DNA of 64,000 nucleotides from Fusobacterium nucleatum_L (GTDB lineage Bacteria; Fusobacteriota; Fusobacteriia; Fusobacteriales; Fusobacteriaceae): NCBI RefSeq assembly GCF_050231725.1, contig NZ_CP077172.1, positions 558,001-622,000 of the forward strand, in the 5' to 3' direction. Position numbers and translations under genes: made by a program. Below the pieces are notes generated by a model. The model saw only the letters and a list, made by a program, of their open reading frames with translations. It made no database searches and was not told the origin of the DNA. Of the stretch, positions 39,317-48,131 are shown one piece after another (positions within the stretch are counted from its first letter, which is position 1; every line of letters starts with the position of its first letter).

Positions 39317-39345
39317 ATATTAACATCTTTCACATTTTTTGTCAA
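39317..39345 (-). promoter_or_regulatory. rRNA operon promoter
   Basis: Minus strand: TTGACA (39340-39345), 17-base spacer, TAATAT (39317-39322), with an A/T-rich stretch upstream and about 110 bases of leader before 16S. Confidence 0.75.
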
Positions 39346-39524
39346 CAATATTTTTTAAAATTTTTTTTAATTTTTTATTCTTTTTATTTTTTATCTTTAT
39401 TTTCCAATATTTAGTTAATTTTTTTACTTTTAAGTTTAATTTACAAATTTAATTTGTTATAATTAGTTCAAAGAGTTTTTTACAAATAAAAAAAGTTTTC
39501 AAAAATTTTTAAGGAGTGTATAAA

Positions 39525-40298
39525 ATGAATAATGCTATTGCTGTTTTTGATGCTGGACTTGGTAGTTATGCGATTGTTGAAGCTATAAGAAAAGCTTATC
39601 CACAACAAGATATTATTTATTTTGCTGACAGAAGAAATTTTCCTTATGGTGCAAAAACAACTGAAGAATTAAAAAATATTATTGAAAATTCTATTGATTT
39701 TCTTTTAAAGAGAGGTTCTAGTTTTATTGTACTTGCTTCAAATGCTCCAAGTATAACTGTTCTTAATAAAATAAAAAAGAAGGATAAAGTTATTGGAATA
39801 TATCCTCCACTTAAAGATGTTATAAAAGATAAAAAGAAAAATACTCTTATCATTGGTGCTAAAGTAATGATTGATAGTCTTGAATTACAAGAGTATATAA
39901 AAAAAGAAGTTGGAGTTTTCTATAAGCAATTTCATGTAGAGAATGCTTCTCCTTTAATTCAACTTATTGAAAATGGAAATTTTATAAATAATATAGAAGT
40001 AACAGAAAAGACTATAAAAAATTTTATTAATAATTGTGAGAATAAATTTGGTAAATTAGATTCAATAACTCTTAGCAGTACACATTTACCTTGCCTTTCT
40101 TCTTATTTTAAAAAACTTATTCCACAAGCTAAATTATATGATCCTGCTGATAGTTTAGTAAAAGCAATAAAACCTTATATTACTACTGGAGAAGGAAAGG
40201 TCTATTCAATAATTTCTGAATCTGAAAAATATCCAGCTAAAGATTTTTTAAGGATTTTGGATATTTTAAAAATTAAACTTGATTATGAAATTATATAG
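39525..40298 (+). CDS. Glutamate racemase-like protein with both catalytic cysteines replaced by serine
   Basis: The 257-residue protein is plainly of the MurI fold: VFDAGLGSYAIVEAI at the start (usual VFDSGVGG), ADRRNFPYG (usual GDTARFPYG) and a two-domain layout of normal length. The catalytic pair is altered: where MurI has CNTA it reads SNAP (Ser72), and where MurI has GCTHYP it reads SSTHLP (Ser185). MurI makes D-glutamate for peptidoglycan by cysteine acid/base chemistry, so this copy may be inactive or have another task. GGAG lies eight bases before the ATG at 39525. It stands alone between the rRNA operon and rplS. Confidence 0.8.
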   Translation: MNNAIAVFDAGLGSYAIVEAIRKAYPQQDIIYFADRRNFPYGAKTTEELKNIIENSIDFLLKRGSSFIVLASNAPSITVLNKIKKKDKVIGIYPPLKDVIKDKKKNTLIIGAKVMIDSLELQEYIKKEVGVFYKQFHVENASPLIQLIENGNFINNIEVTEKTIKNFINNCENKFGKLDSITLSSTHLPCLSSYFKKLIPQAKLYDPADSLVKAIKPYITTGEGKVYSIISESEKYPAKDFLRILDILKIKLDYEII

Positions 40299-40307
40299 AA
40301 AAAAATA

Positions 40308-40338
40308 AAGCTGAGTTTTATGAACTCAGCTTTGCTTT
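40308..40338. terminator. Bidirectional terminator between racemase-like gene and rplS
   Basis: AAAGCTGAGTT (40308-40318) pairs with AACTCAGCTTT (40323-40333), then GCTTTTTCTT; an A-run lies on the other side. Confidence 0.8.
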
Positions 40339-40341
40339 TTC

Positions 40342-40692
40342 TTATTTTACTATTTCTTTGATTCTTGCTTTCTTAGCAGATAATCCTCTTAAGTAGTAAA
40401 GTTTAGATCTTCTTACTCTACCAACTTTTAGAACTTCGATTCTGTCAATATTTGGAGAATTTACAGGGATTATTCTTTCTACTCCGATTCCTGCTGTAAC
40501 TTTTCTTACAGTGAAAGTTTTAGCAACTCCTCCACCATTTACTCTGATTACAACTCCTTCAAATAATTGAACTCTTTCTTTGTTTCCTTCTTTTACTTTG
40601 TAGTACACTCCAATAGTGTCCCCAGCTTTGAATTGTGGAATATCATCTCTTAGATATTCTTTTTCAACTAATTCAATTAATTTTTCTTTCAT
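40342..40692 (-). CDS. rplS: 50S ribosomal protein L19
   Basis: The 116-residue protein matches L19 over its whole length: FKAGDTIGVYYKVKEG, RVQLFEGVVIRVNGGG, FTVRKVTAGIGVERIIPVNSP and a final RRSKLYYLRGLSAKKARIKE. It lies at the 30S-50S interface. The usual partners rpsP, rimM and trmD are not adjacent; it is transcribed alone from a consensus promoter at 40757-40785 with a 65-base leader and a GAGGAGG site. Confidence 0.97.
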   Translation of the reverse strand: MKEKLIELVEKEYLRDDIPQFKAGDTIGVYYKVKEGNKERVQLFEGVVIRVNGGGVAKTFTVRKVTAGIGVERIIPVNSPNIDRIEVLKVGRVRRSKLYYLRGLSAKKARIKEIVK

Positions 40693-40756
40693 TTCTTCCT
40701 CCTCAAGATATTCATTTAATTTTCATTAAAGCGGAATATCGATTTTTTACCAAAGT

Positions 40757-40785
40757 ATTTTAACCTATTTTTTATTCTTTGTCAA
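40757..40785 (-). promoter_or_regulatory. rplS promoter
   Basis: Minus strand: TTGACA (40780-40785), 17-base spacer, TAAAAT (40757-40762). Confidence 0.75.
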
Positions 40786-40798
40786 TATACTTTTTTAA

Positions 40799-41416
40799 TT
40801 ATAGATTATTTCTCCACTCAACTAAAATTTGATTTTCCTTATCTCCAATAAGACCTGTTTCTTTTGCAAGTTCTAGCAATACATCATAGTTTGTAAGAGT
40901 TGAGAAAGGTATTTTAGCTTCATCAAATTTTTCTTTTGCTTTATTTAAATTATAACTAAATATAGCAATTACTCCTAAAACTTCTAAACCTTCTTCTTGT
41001 AAAGCTTGTGCTGCTAAAACAGAAGATTTTCCAGTTGAAATTAAATCTTCTATTACCACAACTTTTTTACCTTTTTCATATTTACCTTCTATTTGATTAG
41101 TCTTTCCATGGTCTTTAGCAGAACCTCTAACATATAACATTGGTAAATCCATAATATCACTTATCCAAGCTGCATGTGGAATACCAGCAGTAGCTGTTCC
41201 AACTATATAGTCAACATTAGGATATAGTTCTTTAATCTTTTTAACAAAACCTTCTGCTATTTGCTTTCTTATTTTAGGATATGACATTGTAAGTCTATTG
41301 TCACAATATATTGGTGATTTTATTCCAGAAGCCCAAGTAAACCAATTTTCTTTTTCAACTCTTAATTCAACAGCTTTAATATCTAATAATGCATTTATTA
41401 TTTCTCTATCCAACAT
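40799..41416 (-). CDS. pyrE: Orotate phosphoribosyltransferase
   Basis: The 205-residue enzyme joins orotate and PRPP to give OMP, step five of UMP synthesis. The PRPP-binding motif is VVVIEDLISTGKSS; the YVRGSAKDHGKTNQIEG loop is typical of PyrE. The ATG at 41416 has GGGGG seven bases ahead and overlaps the end of pyrF by 11 bases, so the two last steps are translationally coupled; an ATG 18 bases earlier is rejected. It is the last gene of the pyr operon; no clear terminator is seen before the rplS promoter. Confidence 0.94.
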   Translation of the reverse strand: MLDREIINALLDIKAVELRVEKENWFTWASGIKSPIYCDNRLTMSYPKIRKQIAEGFVKKIKELYPNVDYIVGTATAGIPHAAWISDIMDLPMLYVRGSAKDHGKTNQIEGKYEKGKKVVVIEDLISTGKSSVLAAQALQEEGLEVLGVIAIFSYNLNKAKEKFDEAKIPFSTLTNYDVLLELAKETGLIGDKENQILVEWRNNL

Positions 41417-42119
41417 ATTTATCCCCCATTTCAAACATATTTTTTATAAGTCTATATCTTTCTTCTGGATTTTCATTTCCAGTTATTGATCTACCAACAA
41501 CAATATAACTTGCTCCATCTCTATTTGCATCTATTGGAGTAGCTACTCTCTTTTGGTCTCCTTTTGAATCTTCTGCTAATCTTATTCCAGGATTTATTAT
41601 TATGAAGTCTTCTCCACTTTGTTCTCTAATTTTCTTTGTTTCAAGAACAGAAGATACCACTCCATCAATTCCACTTTCTTTTGCAAGTCTAGTATAATTT
41701 AAAACAGATTCTTCTATACTTGTTTGGATATTTTGTTCTTTTCTCATATCTTCTTCACTTGTAGAAGTAAGTTGAGTTATAGCAATAACCTTTGTGTTTA
41801 CTCCTGCTTCTGTCATAGCTCTTTTAGCTCCTTTTAGCATTTCAGAACCACCAGCTGCATGAACAGTTAAGATATCAATATTAAATTTAGCTAAACCTTT
41901 AGCTGCCGAATAAACTGTATTTGGAATATCATGTAATTTTAAATCTAAGAAAATTTTATGCCCTCTTTTTTTGATTTCGTCTATTACTACTGGTCCATTT
42001 TGTAAGTATAACTCCATTCCAACTTTTACAAATAGTTTTTCTTCTTTGAATTTATCTAAAAATTCTAAAGTTTTCTCTAATGTTGGGAAATCAAGTGCTA
42101 TTATAACTTCTTTTTTCAT
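41406..42119 (-). CDS. pyrF: Orotidine 5'-phosphate decarboxylase
   Basis: The 237-residue enzyme decarboxylates OMP to UMP, the last step of the pathway. The catalytic Lys-Asp array is in FLDLKLHDIPNTV, with ALDFP at the start and INPGIRLAEDSKGDQKRVATP in the phosphate-binding part. It is a TIM-barrel of normal length. AGGAGG lies ahead of the ATG. It follows the unknown gene 42136-42891 by 16 bases and overlaps pyrE. Confidence 0.95.
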   Translation of the reverse strand: MKKEVIIALDFPTLEKTLEFLDKFKEEKLFVKVGMELYLQNGPVVIDEIKKRGHKIFLDLKLHDIPNTVYSAAKGLAKFNIDILTVHAAGGSEMLKGAKRAMTEAGVNTKVIAITQLTSTSEEDMRKEQNIQTSIEESVLNYTRLAKESGIDGVVSSVLETKKIREQSGEDFIIINPGIRLAEDSKGDQKRVATPIDANRDGASYIVVGRSITGNENPEERYRLIKNMFEMGDKYVG

Positions 42120-42135
42120 ATGTCCTCCTATTTTC

Positions 42136-42891
42136 TTAAAATGTTATTTTAAAAATATTTTTTACATTTTCATAGTTTACTCTGTCTTTTCCTTTCCACC
42201 AATGAAATGGATATGAAAAATATTGTCTTAAATCTCCAGAATCTCTTTCAAACATTGGAGTAAAGTTATCCCAGAAACCTCTATGTTCTTTTGCTTCTAA
42301 AATTCCACATATTCCTAAAGTTTCCAGTAAGCCTGTAACTTCATCCTTATTTGAAGGAAATAATTTTTCTTTAGCTAATTCATTTCTTAATATAGTAGCT
42401 GTTTTTTCTTCATCAAATTTATCTGCGAATAATAAGATTTTCTTTAAAATTTCATAATCTTCTTCTTTCGGAATTTTTTTCTCCATATTTAGAAATTCAG
42501 ATAAATAATAGTAAGGTTTAGCAATTTCTCCCCAAATTCCACCACTACGATATTTTACCCAATTAAAAAATGTAGGAGTAATTTTTTTAGGTATTTTATA
42601 TTCCTTTCCTCTATCATATTTAAGCCAGCCTCTAGCATAGATATATGAAGCTAAAATGTATCTATAGTCTAAATCTCTAGTTGAAAGACTATATAGAAAG
42701 GCATTAGATACTTCTTCTAAAGATATTTCTGTAAGCATTTTTTCAAGATTAGTAATAAATTCTTTTTCTGTAATAACTATATCTTCTCTAAGTAAGCCCT
42801 TTTCTTTTATATATTCTATCTCCTCAAGATTTAAACTTAATTTATTTTCCATATATTTTAAAAATAATCTTTTAGCTTTTTTATCTATCAT
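42136..42891 (-). CDS. Unknown gene embedded in the pyr operon
   Basis: I do not recognise this 251-residue protein. It is predicted to be soluble and mostly helical with many aromatic residues; a conserved-looking stretch FNWVKYRSGGIWGEIAKPYY lies near residue 110-130 and another, GICGILEAKEHRGFWDNF, near 195-215, followed by PFHWWKGKDRVNY. It is not a known pyrimidine enzyme: all six steps are accounted for elsewhere in the operon. Its ribosome site AAGGTG includes the stop codon of pyrD, nine bases before its ATG, so it is translated with pyrD. That placement suggests a role linked to pyrimidines, but this is inference. Confidence 0.65.
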   Translation of the reverse strand: MIDKKAKRLFLKYMENKLSLNLEEIEYIKEKGLLREDIVITEKEFITNLEKMLTEISLEEVSNAFLYSLSTRDLDYRYILASYIYARGWLKYDRGKEYKIPKKITPTFFNWVKYRSGGIWGEIAKPYYYLSEFLNMEKKIPKEEDYEILKKILLFADKFDEEKTATILRNELAKEKLFPSNKDEVTGLLETLGICGILEAKEHRGFWDNFTPMFERDSGDLRQYFSYPFHWWKGKDRVNYENVKNIFKITF

Positions 42892-42900
42892 ATTTTCACC

Positions 42901-43818
42901 TTAATATTTAAATGCTCTTCCTTTTAAATCTAAAATATGATTAACTCCTAATTTATCTAAGGCTGATTCTAAGTTATCAATTATTTTAGGACAAACAAAA
43001 GGGTCTGTAAAGTTAGCAGTTCCTACTGCAACAGCACTTGCTCCTGCTGAGATAAAATCTATTACATCCCATTCATCCATAACTCCACCCATACCAATTA
43101 TTGGAATATTAACTGCTTGGGCAACTTGATACACCATTCTAATTGCCACAGGTTTTATAGCTGGTCCTGATAATCCTCCTGTTGTATTGGCTATTATTGG
43201 CTTTCCAGTTTTTCTATCAAGAACTATACCTACTAAAGTATTTATCATTGTAAGTCCATCTGCTCCACCAGCTTCAACTGCTTTTGCCATTGCAACTATA
43301 TCTGTTACATTAGGGGATAATTTTACATAGACAGGTACTGATGAAACTGCTTTTACTTTTTCAGTTAAATTTCTTGCAACATTTGGGTCTGTTCCAAACT
43401 GTATACCTCCATGTTTAACGTTGGGACAAGATATATTAAGTTCTAAGGCTTTAACATTAGGAGATTTAGAAATTTTATCTGCTACATATACATAGTCTTC
43501 TATATCACTACCTGCCACATTTGCTATTATTGGAACATCATATTTTTCTAATTTTTTTAATTGATTAGAAATTATTTCATCAACTCCTGGATTTTGTAAA
43601 CCTATTGCATTTAACATTCCACTTGAAGTTTCTGCTACTCTCGGTGTTGGGTTTCCAAACCTTGCTTCTTTTGTTGCTGCCTTTATCATAATTGCACCCA
43701 ATTTTGAAATATCATAAAGTTCTGCATACTCTATTCCAAAGGCAAAGCAACCAGAGGCTGGCATAATTGGATTTTTTAAATCTAAGCCTGGAATTTGTAC
43801 TCTTAGTCTTTCACTCAT
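42901..43818 (-). CDS. pyrD: Dihydroorotate dehydrogenase, class 1B catalytic subunit
   Basis: The 305-residue FMN enzyme oxidises dihydroorotate to orotate. The catalytic Cys of class 1 enzymes is in NISCPNVKHGG, and GMGGVMDEWDVIDFISAGA binds the FMN phosphate. It follows the pyrK gene by 11 bases; class 1B enzymes form a heterotetramer with PyrK and use NAD as acceptor, fitting an anaerobe. AGGAGAG precedes the ATG. Confidence 0.95.
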   Translation of the reverse strand: MSERLRVQIPGLDLKNPIMPASGCFAFGIEYAELYDISKLGAIMIKAATKEARFGNPTPRVAETSSGMLNAIGLQNPGVDEIISNQLKKLEKYDVPIIANVAGSDIEDYVYVADKISKSPNVKALELNISCPNVKHGGIQFGTDPNVARNLTEKVKAVSSVPVYVKLSPNVTDIVAMAKAVEAGGADGLTMINTLVGIVLDRKTGKPIIANTTGGLSGPAIKPVAIRMVYQVAQAVNIPIIGMGGVMDEWDVIDFISAGASAVAVGTANFTDPFVCPKIIDNLESALDKLGVNHILDLKGRAFKY

Positions 43819-43829
43819 CTTCTCTCCTA

Positions 43830-44621
43830 TTATTCAATCTCAACATCACTAGCTAAATAAACTGGTCCATCATAGCAAACTCTTGTATAGTCATCTTTAT
43901 TCTTATCTTTTTTCTTTTTCTTGCAAACACAAGCATAACAAGCACCTATTCCACAAGCCATTCTATTTTCAAGAGAAACATAACCATTTTCTCCAACTGT
44001 ACTTATTAATGCTTTTAACATTGGAGCAGGCCCACAACTATAATATTTATCAAAGACTAGCTTATTCTCTTCTTGAAGTTTTTTTATCACATCAGTTACA
44101 AAACCTTTTGTTCCTACACTTCCATCAACTGTTGAAACATAAGTTTCACCAAACTTTTTAAATTCATCTTCATAGAAAACTTCATCTTTTGAATTGAATC
44201 CTAATATTGTAATTGTTTTTATTCCTCTTTGATTAAATTGTTTAGCTAGTTCATATAGAGGAGGAACACCTATTCCCCCACCAACTAAAAGTGCAGTTTG
44301 TTCTTTTGTTAATGAAAGAACATCATAACCTCTACCTAAAGGTCCCATTATATCTATTTCATTTCCCTTTTTAATATCAGCCATAAATTTAGTACCTTCT
44401 CCAACTATTCTATATATTATAGTTACTAAATTTTCCCCTCTATCAATTTCAGAAATTGAAATAGGTCTTCTTAACACATGTTCTCTTCCATCTCCTATTC
44501 TAATATTTACAAATTGTCCAGGAGTTCTACATTCTTTAACAAAATTTCCTTTTATTTTCATTTTATATGTATCTTTTGCTATTTGTACATTTTCTTCAAC
44601 AGTACAATCTTCCATTTTCAT
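43830..44621 (-). CDS. pyrK: Dihydroorotate dehydrogenase electron-transfer subunit
   Basis: The 263-residue flavoprotein passes electrons from PyrD to NAD. The FAD-binding part contains LRRPISISEIDRG, the NAD-binding part GGGIGVPPLYELAKQF, and the C-terminal 2Fe-2S cluster Cys lie in MACGIGACYACVC and, after a lysine-rich insertion, RVCYDGPVY. The insertion KKKKKDKNKDD between the third and fourth Cys is longer than usual. GGAG lies seven bases before the ATG. It follows carB across the short repeat 44677-44746. Confidence 0.95.
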   Translation of the reverse strand: MKMEDCTVEENVQIAKDTYKMKIKGNFVKECRTPGQFVNIRIGDGREHVLRRPISISEIDRGENLVTIIYRIVGEGTKFMADIKKGNEIDIMGPLGRGYDVLSLTKEQTALLVGGGIGVPPLYELAKQFNQRGIKTITILGFNSKDEVFYEDEFKKFGETYVSTVDGSVGTKGFVTDVIKKLQEENKLVFDKYYSCGPAPMLKALISTVGENGYVSLENRMACGIGACYACVCKKKKKDKNKDDYTRVCYDGPVYLASDVEIE

Positions 44622-44676
44622 AAAATCTCTCCTATTTCCTTTAAGTTTAATTTCATTTTCATACCTTTATATATTA

Positions 44677-44746
44677 GTCAAAAATAAGTGAGTTAAGAAT
44701 GTAGATTTTAGATAAAAAATCTACTCAGTAACGAACTATTTTTGAC
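44677..44746. repeat. Short (70-bp) palindromic element abutting the carB stop
   Basis: Ends GTCAAAAATA (44677-44686) and TATTTTTGAC (44737-44746) are exact inverted repeats; the adjoining AGTGAGTTAAGAATG and AGTAACGAACT match the ends of the larger elements at 47961 and 50521. The middle is a GTAGATTTT/AAAATCTAC hairpin. The last base touches the carB TAG. It looks like a deletion derivative of the larger repeat. Confidence 0.75.
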
Positions 44747-47700
44747 CTATAAGCTTTGCACTCTAAAAGACATTGACTCAATAACTCTTAATAGTGCATT
44801 TGCAGTATCAAGTGAAGTGAAACAAATTACCCCATGCTCAGTGGCTTTTCTTCTAATTTTAAATCCATCTTTTTCACTTGATTTACCTTTTGTTGTAGTA
44901 TTTATAACTATATCCACATCTCCATTTTGTATTGCATCTAGTACACTGTAATCTGAATTATCTATTTTTCCAACTTTTTTAACTTTTAATTTATGTTCTT
45001 CAAAATATGTTCCTGTTCCTTCTGTTGCTACAATTGAGAATCCTACATCTGAGAAACCTTTTGCAAGATTTAAAGCAGCTTCTTTATTTTTATCATCTAT
45101 AGTAAATAATACTCTACCATAATCTTTAATTTTTATTCCAGCAGCTGTAAGCCCTTTATATAATGCCTTTTGTAAATTTACATCTGTTCCTATAACTTCT
45201 CCTGTTGATTTCATTTCAGGTCCTAATGTTGTATCAACATTCTTTAATTTTTGGAAACTGAATACAGGTACTTTAACTGAAACAAAGTTTCCTATATCTG
45301 CAATATCTTTTGTAAAGCCTAAATCTTTTAATTTTTTACCTAAAATACATTGCATAGCTATATTTGCAACAGGAACTCCTGTAACTTTACTTAAGAATGG
45401 CACTGTTCTTGAAGCTCTTGGATTTACTTCAAGTACATAAATTTCTCCTTTGCTTACAACATATTGAATATTTATAAGTCCTTTAACTTTTAAACCACTA
45501 GCTAATTTTTTTGTATAGTCTATCAAAGTTTCAATTTCTTTTTGAGATAAACTTTGTGGTGGATATATTGAGATTGAATCTCCACTGTGTACTCCTGCTC
45601 TTTCAATATGTTCCATTATTCCAGGTATAAAAGTATTTTCTCCATCAGATATAGCATCAACTTCTATTTCCTTACCTATCAAATATCTATCAATTAATAC
45701 TGGATGTTCTGGATTTATATGTACTGCCTTTTCCATATATTTCTTTAAATCTTCATCATTATATACTATTTCCATAGCTCTACCACCTAATACATATGAT
45801 GGTCTAACTAATACAGGATAACCAATTTCATTTGCATTCTTTAATGCAGTTTCTACATCAAAAGCTGTTTTTCCTAATGGTTGTGGAATCTTTAAACCTA
45901 TAAGTAATTTTTCAAATCTATCTCTATCTTCTGCTGTATCTATTGAATCAAGAGAACTTCCTAAAATTTGTATTCCATTTTTTACTAATTTATCTGCTAG
46001 GTTAATTGCAGTTTGTCCTCCAAATTGTACAACAACACCAAGTGGTTTTTCTAAATCTAAGATTTCCATAACATCTTCTTGAGTTAAAGGCTCAAAATAT
46101 AGTTTATCTGAGATTGAGAAATCTGTTGATACAGTTTCAGGGTTATTATTTATTACTATTGCTTCATAACCTAATTTTTTAATTGCCATAATAGCGTGTA
46201 CTGTTGCATAGTCAAATTCTATTCCTTGTCCTATTCTTATAGGTCCTGAACCAAGAACAACTATCTTTTCTTTATCACTTCTTGTTGATTCATTTTCAAA
46301 TTCATAAGTTGAATAAAAATATGGAGTATTAGAATCAAATTCAGCAGCACAAGTATCAACCATTTTATATACAGGTCTTATATTATGTTTATGTCTTAAT
46401 TCTGTTATTTCTGCTTCTGTCATTTCCCATCTATGTGCTATAACTCTATCAGAGAAACCAAAAGTTTTAACCTTTCTTAAAAGTTCAATATTTCCTTTAT
46501 TATCTTTTAATAGATGTTCTAAATCAATTATATTTTTCATTTTATTTAAGAAAAATAAATCTATTTTTGTATAATCATGAATTTCTTTTATGCTCACTTC
46601 TCTTCTTAATGCTTCACCTATGAAGAATAATCTTTCATCTCCTGCTAATTTAATTCTTTTAATTATCTTTTCTAATGAGAATTCTTCTCCATTAGGTAAA
46701 CCTAAATGGTGTACTCCATATTCAAGTGATCTTATAGCTTTAAGTAAAGATTCTTCTAAAGTTCTACCTATCGCCATAACTTCTCCTGTTGCTTTCATTT
46801 GAGTACCTAGATATCTATCCCCATCTCCAAATTTATCAAATGGGAATCTTGGAATTTTTGTTACAACATAGTCTATTGCTGGTTCAAAACAAGCATAAGA
46901 TGAGTTAGTAACAGGATTTATAATTTCATCTAAAGTCATTCCAACTGCTATCTTTGCAGCTATCTTTGCTATTGGATAACCAGTTGCCTTTGAAGCAAGT
47001 GCAGATGAACGAGAAACTCTTGGATTTACTTCTATTATATAGTATTTAAAAGAGTCAGGATCAAGTGCTATTTGAACATTACATCCACCTTCAATTTTTA
47101 ATGCTCTTATAATTTTCAATGAAACATCTCTTAACATATGATGTTCTCTATCTGTCAAAGTTTGAGAAGGTGCAACAACTATTGAATCTCCTGTATGTAT
47201 TCCAACAGGGTCAATATTTTCCATATTACATACAACTATTGCAGTATCATTGCTATCTCTCATAACTTCATATTCTATTTCTTTATATCCTGCTATTGAT
47301 TTTTCAAGTAAACATTGATGAACAGGTGAATAGTTTAGTCCATTTGGCACAATTTCTTGTAAATCTTCATCATTGTAACAAATTCCTCCCCCTGTTCCTC
47401 CCATTGTAAATGCAGGTCTTACTATAACAGGATAACCTATTTCTTTTACAAATTTTTCAGCTTCTTCTAATGTGTGAACTATTACTGAATCTGGTACAGG
47501 TTCATTTAATTCATTCATTAAATCTCTAAATAATTCTCTGTCTTCTGCTTGTTTTATTGAAGTTAGTTTTGTTCCTAAAATTTCAACTCCACATTCATCT
47601 AAAACTCCACTTTCATGTAAACTAACTGCTAAGTTTAATGCAACTTGCCCTCCTAATGTAGGTAAAAGTGCATCAGGTTTTTCTTTTCTTATTATTTTTG

Positions 47701-47923
47701 ATAAAAATTCCACAGTCAATGGCTCTATATATACCTTATCTGCAATTTCTTTATCTGTCATAATTGTTGCAGGGTTTGAGTTTACAAGTATTACTTCATA
47801 TCCTTCTTCTCTTAAAGATAAACAAGCTTGTGTTCCTGCATAGTCAAATTCAGCAGCTTGTCCTATTATTATTGGTCCTGAACCTATTACAAGTATAGTT
47901 TTTATATCTTTTCTTTTTGGCAT
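44747..47923 (-). CDS. carB: Carbamoyl-phosphate synthase large subunit
   Basis: The 1058-residue enzyme makes carbamoyl phosphate from bicarbonate, ammonia from CarA, and two ATP. It has two homologous ATP-grasp halves: the first begins LVIGSGPIIIGQAAEFDYAG and the second VVLGSGPIRIGQGIEFDYAT, each with metal-binding EVNPR (YIIEVNPRVSRSSALASKATG and YVLEVNPRASRTVPFLSKVTG). An oligomerisation domain lies between (about 400-550) and an MGS-like allosteric domain occupies the last 130 residues. The ATG at 47923 has AGGAG eight bases ahead; the TTG-led extension to 47941 is rejected. Confidence 0.97.
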   Translation of the reverse strand: MPKRKDIKTILVIGSGPIIIGQAAEFDYAGTQACLSLREEGYEVILVNSNPATIMTDKEIADKVYIEPLTVEFLSKIIRKEKPDALLPTLGGQVALNLAVSLHESGVLDECGVEILGTKLTSIKQAEDRELFRDLMNELNEPVPDSVIVHTLEEAEKFVKEIGYPVIVRPAFTMGGTGGGICYNDEDLQEIVPNGLNYSPVHQCLLEKSIAGYKEIEYEVMRDSNDTAIVVCNMENIDPVGIHTGDSIVVAPSQTLTDREHHMLRDVSLKIIRALKIEGGCNVQIALDPDSFKYYIIEVNPRVSRSSALASKATGYPIAKIAAKIAVGMTLDEIINPVTNSSYACFEPAIDYVVTKIPRFPFDKFGDGDRYLGTQMKATGEVMAIGRTLEESLLKAIRSLEYGVHHLGLPNGEEFSLEKIIKRIKLAGDERLFFIGEALRREVSIKEIHDYTKIDLFFLNKMKNIIDLEHLLKDNKGNIELLRKVKTFGFSDRVIAHRWEMTEAEITELRHKHNIRPVYKMVDTCAAEFDSNTPYFYSTYEFENESTRSDKEKIVVLGSGPIRIGQGIEFDYATVHAIMAIKKLGYEAIVINNNPETVSTDFSISDKLYFEPLTQEDVMEILDLEKPLGVVVQFGGQTAINLADKLVKNGIQILGSSLDSIDTAEDRDRFEKLLIGLKIPQPLGKTAFDVETALKNANEIGYPVLVRPSYVLGGRAMEIVYNDEDLKKYMEKAVHINPEHPVLIDRYLIGKEIEVDAISDGENTFIPGIMEHIERAGVHSGDSISIYPPQSLSQKEIETLIDYTKKLASGLKVKGLINIQYVVSKGEIYVLEVNPRASRTVPFLSKVTGVPVANIAMQCILGKKLKDLGFTKDIADIGNFVSVKVPVFSFQKLKNVDTTLGPEMKSTGEVIGTDVNLQKALYKGLTAAGIKIKDYGRVLFTIDDKNKEAALNLAKGFSDVGFSIVATEGTGTYFEEHKLKVKKVGKIDNSDYSVLDAIQNGDVDIVINTTTKGKSSEKDGFKIRRKATEHGVICFTSLDTANALLRVIESMSFRVQSL

Positions 47924-47960
47924 TAATCTCACTCCTAACACTCTAATTCAATTATAATAT

Positions 47961-48129
47961 AGTAAAAACATGAGAGTTACATTCCAAATTTTAAGATAAA
48001 AATTAAATAGAATGAGCCGAGCAAATCTCGCTGTGTCTGAACTGCTTTAGCAGTGAGTTTAGCGAATTTGCAGCGAATTCTTAATTTTTATCTGTTAAGA
48101 AATTTGGCTAGTAACGAGCAGTTTTTACT
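47961..48129 (-). repeat. Palindromic repeat element, copy between carA and carB
   Basis: A 169-base element with near-perfect terminal inverted repeats (AGTAAAAAC/GTTTTTACT), long outer arms (GTTAC...AAATTT...ATAAAAATTAA) and a nested inner stem GCAAAT-TCGCT / AGCGA-ATTTGC topped by ACTGCT/AGCAGT. The reverse complement aligns over its full length with the copy at 50521-50693, so the two copies are inverted. It begins two bases after the carA stop (on the minus strand). Confidence 0.85.
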
Positions 48130-48131
48130 TT

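Larger units (their letters stand above)
39208..39524. other. Divergent region between rRNA operon and racemase-like gene
   Basis: This 317-base gap holds the upstream 16S processing arm (39266-39298), the rRNA promoter (39317-39345), a long A/T-rich stretch that may act as an UP element, and, for the plus-strand gene, a TATAAT at 39458-39463 with a weak -35. No gene is seen. Confidence 0.6.

Noticed and set aside
43883..44161. Plus-strand frame opposite pyrK
   Set aside because: Antisense of a gene with all family motifs; no ribosome site.
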